From the NCBI GenBank assembly GCA_947652605.1, contig OX393578.1:55063415-55127414 (forward strand): a stretch of 64,000 bases of DNA, given 5' to 3'. Below, piece by piece: positions 57,090 through 64,000 of this stretch. The translations under genes and the position numbers were made by a program. The DNA is from Elmis aenea. Its lineage: Eukaryota > Arthropoda > Insecta > Coleoptera > Elmidae. A model generated the notes under the pieces. The model ran no database searches. It saw only the letters and a program-made list of their open reading frames with translations, and was not told the origin of the DNA. Positions within the stretch are counted from its first letter, which is position 1, and every line of letters begins with the position of its first letter.

Positions 57090-57570
57090 TGACTGAAGAT
57101 ATAACCACAGCTGTGGAATCAATAAAAGATGAATTTTCTTCGCGATTTTCTCAATTTAAATATTGCCAAGAAATTTCAAAATTCATAATTTACCCAGACA
57201 TAACCAAAGTTGATTATCTTGATTTGGATATTTTTGAATGGATAGATTAGAAAATTTTAAAATGCATTTAATTGTTTTTCAGTCAAGTGCAATTTAGGAA
57301 CAAAAGTTTATTGACTTAAGGGAAAATTTAGAGATTATCGAAAGGGAACGTTTGGAGGAAAAACTAAATAATAATGCTGAAAGCAAAATTATTAATGCCT
57401 GGCAAACGATTCCAGATGAGTTCAGATCTTTAAAGAAATAGCGTCGGCTATTTTAACTATATTTTCTTCCACATTTGCACTGTTTTCACAAATAAATTTG
57501 ATAAAAGATAAATTAAGAAAGACGTTAAGTGATGAATCTAGTTCAGCAAGCATTTTAATAAATTAAAAGT
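57090..57570 (+). pseudogene. hAT transposase remnant, SCAND3/GTF2IRD2-like
   Basis: In shifting frames the plus strand gives TAVESIKDEFSSRFSQFKYC, then YLDLDIFEWI, then IDLRENLEIIERERLEEKLN with ESKIINAWQTIPDEFRSLKK, and finally LFSQINLIKDKLRKTLSDES. The order (linker, P-D-E-F-R-x-L, then a K-x-K-x-R-x-x-L-x-D-E block) resembles the C-terminus of SCAND3-type hAT transposases, the same group as the two copies in the receptor intron, but it is a different, older copy. Ends not found. Confidence 0.65.
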
Positions 57571-60500
57571 AACGAAATACCAATCTGATATAAAATAAAA
57601 ACTTAAAAAAAGCATTCAACAACAAAAATTGCATCAAAAACTCATATTTTAATTGTTATTTTAGGTACCTACTTAATTAATGTTGTTTGAAAAGTAAACA
57701 CATGTAATGTGCAATTATTATTTTTGTCTAATTATATCTTTTTATGGGTAAAATATTTAATAGTTCTTTTAAAATTTAATTATGTCTCTTTAGTTGTTGT
57801 CTAATTTCAAATTTCTATTAGTAGCCAATAAAAAACATTAATTTAATACAAGTTTTGTATTATTTACTCTTCATCTCCTCACAATCAGTAATGTTTTTTT
57901 TTTCATTCATTGCAAAAGTTACCTGGCATGCCAGCATTTCAAAAGTACTGAACTAAAGAGAGAAATTTTGAATGCATCAAGGTAACGTAGTCGCTATTTA
58001 AGGTATTACTTAGTAACAAAATCTTACAGCGATCACTTAATTAAATCAACAAACAATATTTAATTTCCAATCGATGAATAAAAAATAATAATGACAATCT
58101 ATCGCTTCTAAAAATAACTCAATTGTCTGATTACGAACCAAAAACAATAAAATACTCATAAAATCAGTGTAAATAGAATAAATACAACTGATTACAGATT
58201 TTGCATTTTTTACATGCGTCGGTTGTCAAGAATATTGTCAATAAATTGAACTGTTTATCATTTACTACCATTTATCGTAATTACTAGGGAACGTGTAATT
58301 TTTTCCAGCAAAAAGCAATAAACTTATTAACCTTGCGAAGAATTTATTGGTTGTTTTTAATAATAAATAACTTAGTTAACAGGGAGTCGGTCAAGGTATT
58401 GTAATTTGCACTTGAATTGTGCTAACTTCATGTTGTAACGAAATTGGTATCATATTTTATGATAATGATACAAATAACTGCATTCAAAAACCATTAAAAC
58501 TAATAAAATCCTAGTTGTATTAACATAACAACTTTAATTTATTGTATTGGGCACAAAAAACAGTATTCAGTATTTATAAAATTGTTTTCCTTCAAATCTA
58601 TATCTGAAAAAAAATTAGTGCAAGGTTTATAAACTATTTTTTAATAGTTTTGTAATAAAGAATTAAAGTTTTAATTAAATTAGTAGCTACCATAAATATT
58701 ACAACCCAAAAATAACTATATTCATCTTTTATTATGCAAATTTTTATAGTATTAAATACCTCATTAATTATCACATAGGGCCCAAAATGTTATGATCGAA
58801 TTGTGAATAAATTTGTAAAGCCATGGAATATTATCCCAAGTTTTTAGTATCTACTAATACAGAATAGCTAATTTTCCACTTGTTTTTTAAATTATTTCTT
58901 GGTTCCTTGCATGCTTCAAGTGCACATAGAAACACAATAGCATTGCAAAAGCGCTTGAAAAGTCGAGGTGACAAAATGCATTCGACTGTTTCTTACTTCA
59001 ATTAAGTAATTAAGTAAAATTGTTGATTTGCATCTCAACATAATTAACAAATCAAGGTCGATAAAAGATTTCGTCACCAAGATATCTTGAAACTATTCCT
59101 TGCTACACTACTAGAAATATAAGCGTTCGGATGGTACACATTTTTAATATCCCGTGGCCTTAGTTTCACGGCTTCTTTCTGCTTTGGCTGTAGCTATTTT
59201 TTGTGTTTATACAGAGTAGGTACACCAACCAAGGCGAATTATTCGATAAATCTGTTATAACTGAACATTTTTAAAAACAGTTTTGGATAAAAGTTATTTG
59301 TAGTTACCAGCTACATAACCTATATTTAATAGCAGCTATACAGGGTGTTTTATTTGTACAAATCAATTCGTAACTTTGATTTTTTTTATGAAATATTGTG
59401 TATATTTTAAATTTTTTGTAGCTAAAATTAATAGTTTTTAAGTTTTTTATCCTTGATAGATGGTTATAAACTTTAAATCCTTAATAAAACAGAGAACTGA
59501 GTAAAATTTCGTTTTCTAAATGGCTATTTAAAGTTTTTACAGTTTCTAATTGGATTATTGTGAATCTCAGAAATTTGGGTTATAAAGGGTGTTTTTTAAA
59601 TATTGCGAAAAAAATCAGAAGCTGATTCCTTATTGTAAATTAAGGAGGGACTTTTTTATAAATTTTTTGCTTAGATGTCTTCTTTCGGAATTACATTATA
59701 TTGTAATATTTACACTACCTTTAACAAACCATTGTCAAAAGAATGTATTTACCTGGCAGTTCCACACAAACGCTAACTCAAACAATTTTTTTTGCTTATT
59801 GTTCTTTAAGCAGACAATAGTTGCCAAAGTGCTTTTAAATAGAAAACAAACAGATTACGTATGTAAGCAATAGCAAATAAACTATCTGGGTGATGTATTT
59901 ATGTTTCTATTTACATGCACTACATTATATTGTTTACAAACTTTTGCTTGGAAAATTCAGTTTCTTTTCTTATTTCGTTCGGTTTTGACAAAATTGTTTA
60001 CATTTCTTCGTTGTTTTATGAGTAATAAACTTGAAGTATAAAAACCGGTTATTAACACAACCAAGAGAAGCTACTTACTTCAAAATATCATGTTAAACAA
60101 TATAATTATCAACTTTTTACATCTACAAATGCCTTTACAAAAATGTTCTTGGGACAAAGTAATAATTAACTTAATTTGCATCGACCATGTTTGTTGAAAA
60201 CATGAAATGCCTTCCCATCGTAGAAGTAAACAGATTTAGAATTTAATACTTAACATTTAAAAGTATTCTTTTAAAAAAATCTAATAATTTTTGTTTTAAC
60301 AATAGAACTTTTAAATCGTTTGATACTCTAATTACAGTCTGTTTTACGGGTCTCCTTCTCCATTTTGGACCACTATCATCTTTTTTATTTTTAATAAGCG
60401 CCATAGTAGATTTCTGCTTCGAATATTAGTGATGGAATTCTTAAAAGCAATGATTGAAATTATAATTTAGTACCTAATTTCGGAACTTGTTACTAATTTA

Positions 60501-60830
60501 ACAAAAGCTCTTAAAATATATCAATTTCTTTTAAAAACTTCGAAAAAACCTTCATAACTTTCATCTTTGATGATATCCTAATTTATTATTTACAAATAAC
60601 CAGTTTAAAACCCCTGTAATAATGAATTAATATTGTAAATAATACTAAACAATAAAATAAATATTCTACTAATTAAAAGTTTTGAATCCGGTATAATTGT
60701 CTTTAAGAAGAGATAATCTGTTACAAATAAGACAAGTGGGACTGTAATTAAACTGATATAAAATTGTTTAATTAAAGCAATTTTCTGTTGTTTTTATAAT
60801 CACTTTAAATTTATACTTTTTTTCTACGAC
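57571..60830. other. AT-rich stretch without recognised genes
   Basis: TA followed by CAGGGTGTTTTATTTGTACA at 59341 is a single end of the common type. A 94-codon frame at 59589-59873 has no domain. Nothing else recognised. Confidence 0.5.
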
Positions 60831-60839
60831 CACTAATAT

Positions 60840-61010
60840 AAATGGGTCTTACCGTACAGCCTACATGCATAGTAAGTGGGTCCTTACGCACGGTAAGCAA
60901 AAAGCACCGTTTTTTTAAGAAATTATCAAAGTAGACGTCAAACTTCCTGCATGCCTATTAAGTGAGCTATAACGCACGGTAAGCAAAACGCACATTATTC
61001 TAGAAATTTC
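60840..61010. repeat. Two diverged copies of a unit containing GCACGGTAAGCAAAA
   Basis: The units at about 60865 and 60952 share GCATGC/GCAT, (A)TTAAGTG, ACGCACGGTAAGCAAAA and CGCAC. Spacing is about 85 bases. CpG-rich patches follow at 61140-61200 (CGCACGCGTG, CACTCGCGCG). Confidence 0.6.
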
Positions 61011-61775
61011 AAAGTAGGCTTACCCCAAAATTGACAAGACAACGTAATTACATGTGTATATTAGCCAAAAAGCCGTTAAAATCGTAGGTATTATGTGATC
61101 GTAGAAAAAGTAAGCTACATAACACGAGTTGTAAAGCAATAACGCACGCGTGAAAATACGCACTCGCCGCTACGCGGCTCCGTGCGCATCTTTTCCACTC
61201 GCGCGTAATATGCTTCTCTCTTGTTATGTAATAGGTATACCTTTATCACATATTTACCCATCTGAACTAAACACTTTGATAAGAGCATGCAATAATTAAC
61301 TAGGGTAAAATATGTTGTTACATATCGATTACGTTAATAGACAACAATAAATTATTGAACGTTTAAAACACATGATATTATTTATTAGGTACATACTTCT
61401 ACTAATTTTGAAGTAAAATTTTTCGCACGTCCGTGTTAAAAAAGGGTTTATCGAACTAATTGGCAAATTATGAAACATTTTGCATGTTTCGTGTTTGGTT
61501 TCGACATTGAATATCAGCACAAATATAAATATCACTTGCCTGTCGACGTTTTTGATTAGCGAATTATAATTCATTATATACTTTTGCAATCAACAAATGT
61601 CATGTCCCTAGGTCAGACTTAAAAGTTTCCATATTTGTTATTAAATTTTATTGGTTAAAATGCATGAAATAAATATTGCGATGGTTTAAATATGATTTAA
61701 TACAAGTTTTCCACTAGCAGGCAAAATTAATAATAACAATAGAATGGAGTGGAGGCATGTTTTAAGGCGAATGTA

Positions 61776-63254
61776 CAGGGTGGTCCAAATTCGATGGAAT
61801 TACATGAGTAACTTGCTTAATATTTAAGATAGAGAAACGGTTAACTTACCAAAAATGTGCAGTTTTTTAAGACAAACTCAGAACTGTTTTCAAAAATATT
61901 GTATCAATTCCGGTTTTTGAGTTATTAAAAAAGAATATTTTTTTTGTCATATTTATAATGTGTCATATCTCCGTTATTGTTGTACATATCAAATAGATTT
62001 ATAAAGATTATTTTTAGATCTTTTTATATAAAATGTAATGGTCCTAAAATTATTTTTTTACGCCCACCGGTAAAAAGTTATGACACAAACTTGCTTTTTT
62101 TAAAATAGAAACTATAGTTGGCTATGACCTATTTGAATTTCTTTTTTTTTTCATTCAAAATATGTAAAGGTTGATGTTGTTATTTTCAATAATACGCCAG
62201 TTACGAAGGTTTCCATTTTGTTTTAAAGAAAAACATGCAGTAAAAACAAAAAAAAACAAGGTGAAAAAGATTTTAAAATTCATGTGGTACAAGTTACGAA
62301 TTTTTTTATCAGTTGTGATAAACATTATAAATATTTAAACATACATAATTATGATAAACAACAATACTCACAGTATTCAAAATTGCTTCCTGTTTCCAAA
62401 AATGTAAAGATATACAGGGTGTTTCTTTTGAAATAACAAACTTAGAGTCATTTCCTGCGAGACCGGAAGTGAAACAATAGTGTGCATATGTTCAAATAAT
62501 CGGGTTTTTCACACATATCATCCGTCCAAAATTTCATTTAATTAAATACAAAACTAAAGAAAAAAGGGGGTGTCCAGAACTCAGTTACATGCGAATAGGG
62601 TTTTTACTGTTGTTATGATTTAGGTTCACTGCATCACAAACTATACTAATAATTTTAAAAAAAAAATTAAAAAGTGCGTTTTTAGTAAATATCGTTCTAA
62701 TTATACAATAAAAACCGGATAGTTCTATTTAAGTTTTTAAAGTTACTTCCGGATTTGGCCACGTCCGGTTTAATCACGAAAACCGCTATAGCGTCAGTCA
62801 ATTATACAAATCCACTTTTGTCATAATTTTTTTCCCTTTCTTTGTCAGATGTCGCATTTTCGAATAAAAGTGCTGGTACGGGTGGCCTGAAACACCCTGT
62901 ATTTGGAATGAGAACAAAATAAGGAATTTAAATAAATCATAGCTATTGCTTTCATATAAAAAAAGTTATGTTATTGTCATAACTTTTTAACGGCGAGCGT
63001 AAAAGTATTTTTTAGTATCATCCAATTTTATATAAAAATAACTTAAAATAATCTTTACACAATTTTTCGATATTTACAACAATAACTGAGACATGACATA
63101 TTATAAAAATGGCAAACATACACTTTTTTTAAATAACTCAAAATCGGAAATGATAGAATATTTTTGAAAACGGTTTTGAGCATGTCGCAAAAAAACTGCT
63201 CATTAAATCTTAAACGAGATTCCCATGTAATTCCATCGAATTTGTACCACTGTG
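61776..63254. mobile_element. Fold-back element with a nested 485-bp element
   Basis: The left end is CAGGGTGGTCCAAATTCGAT; the right end, read backwards, is CACAGTGGTACAAATTCGAT, with TA at 61774-61775 and 63255-63256. The arms pair over several hundred bases (for example AATGTGTCATATCTCCGTTA near 61965 against TGAGACATGACATATTAT near 63090). The left arm carries the TAGTTGGCTATGACCTATTT box at 62115. A relative arm is at 27040-27620 and a fragment at about 63635-63680. Confidence 0.8.
62415..62899. mobile_element. TA-flanked CAGGGTGTTTC element nested in the fold-back loop
   Basis: CAGGGTGTTTC at 62415 and GAAACACCCTG ending 62899 form 11-bp inverted ends. TA at 62413-62414 and 62900-62901. 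No coding content was recognised. Confidence 0.75.
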
Positions 63255-63454
63255 TACGGAGTGACCACCTAGTACGTATTTATTTCATACATGGCAAGAA
63301 TAAAATTGAATGTATTACTCTCAGTAATTTAAAAAAATAAATGCAAAGCCTACTTATTTTATTCTATTAAATATTACGTTTATCTATGAGGCATAACACA
63401 TTTCCCATGTTTCTTAAAGATAATTCAAACTGTTGGAAAATGTAAACAAACACA

Positions 63455-63560
63455 AGGTATTCCGTTGAAAAAAATATGACTTATACGTGTTTAAAATTTA
63501 TCTAAATGGACAGAACAAAACAAACACTCTATGCATCATTTCAAAAGTTTATTGTACTAT
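63455..63560. repeat. Second copy of the dispersed repeat at 56580-56695
   Basis: ACAAGGTATTCCGTTGAAAA with ATGGACAGAACAAAACAAAC and ACTCTATGCATCATTTCAAA. See the other copy; direct orientation. Confidence 0.6.
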
Positions 63561-64000
63561 GATTTTTCTACGACCACATAAGATAGATACGTATTTATCG
63601 GCCTTTTGGCTAATAGTTTTTCTCAAAACAACAACAATAACGGAGATATGACACATTATAAATATGACAAAAAAATATTATACTTTACAACAAGAGATGA
63701 AAGTCCAGTTTTTTTCGTGAGGTGAGATGAGCAAATCTCATGTACGAAAAAAACTGATTTCATTTCGAGCCGAAAATGCAATTTTTTCTACGAAATTAAA
63801 ATTATATTATACAACGAAAGTTAACGTAAACGAACTAAATGACAATTATTATGTATGCAGTATTAATAATTAATCATTTTATTTCCATAGCGACACCACC
63901 ACACTGACATTGACATAAAAAACTATAAACTGCAAACGAAATATATTTAATGTAAATTTTTGTGCCATTCTTAGGCTATTATATTAAATGCTACATTAAA

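Noticed and set aside
61329..61589. Minus-strand frame with hydrophobic start as candidate exon 1 of NPC2 gene B
   Set aside because: No donor in the required phase 1 and no cysteine in the expected position after a signal peptide.

Overview
The window looks like AT-rich nuclear DNA from an insect. Coding exons have GT/AG splice sites and lie in long introns. The recognisable host genes are insect families, and the repeats (piggyBac, hAT, mariner with an insect-type N-terminal domain, jockey-like and RTE-like LINEs, Crypton-like recombinase) are typical of a repeat-rich insect genome. A beetle is plausible, but the order is not fixed by the sequence.

Positions 1 to about 26,450, plus strand: the 3' part of one gene for a Sidestep-family cell-surface receptor. 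Five exons are visible: last Ig domain (6323-6622), fibronectin III domain (8817-9116), transmembrane segment (22166-22420) and two cytoplasmic-tail exons (23478-23635, 25925-26101). All junction phases agree, and the protein ends in a PDZ-ligand-like ESCV. Upstream exons lie left of the window. The introns are packed with transposons. The 13-kb intron holds two hAT remnants in opposite orientation, each inserted in another element.

Positions 26,450-33,550: intergenic DNA with mobile-element remnants. Positions 33,551-37,310, minus strand: a complete four-exon NPC2/ML-domain gene (147 aa with signal peptide, six cysteines). Positions 37,700-38,665: an inverted-repeat element ending in 14-bp tandem repeats. 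Positions 42,187-51,201: two LINEs, a mariner copy and a two-exon Crypton-like tyrosine recombinase gene. The recombinase is broken by a TA-flanked fold-back element immediately after its catalytic Tyr codon. Positions 52,177-56,200, minus strand: a second NPC2 gene (exons 2-4; exon 1 not found) with the same exon plan as the first. Positions 56,200-64,000: no host gene recognised, only repeat remnants.

The most unusual theme is a set of fold-back elements with long inverted arms, TA flanks and CAGGGTG-like ends (4486-6039, 28863-29624, 44106-46902, 48719-50229, 53136-55592, 61776-63254, plus single ends). Several keep a relic of a DUF4817-type transposase N-terminus in the loop. Otherwise different families share an AGTTGGCTATG-like box inside the arms. 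They look like deletion derivatives of mariner-like elements with very long terminal inverted repeats. One near-autonomous relative, with most of its transposase, sits at 6943-8654.
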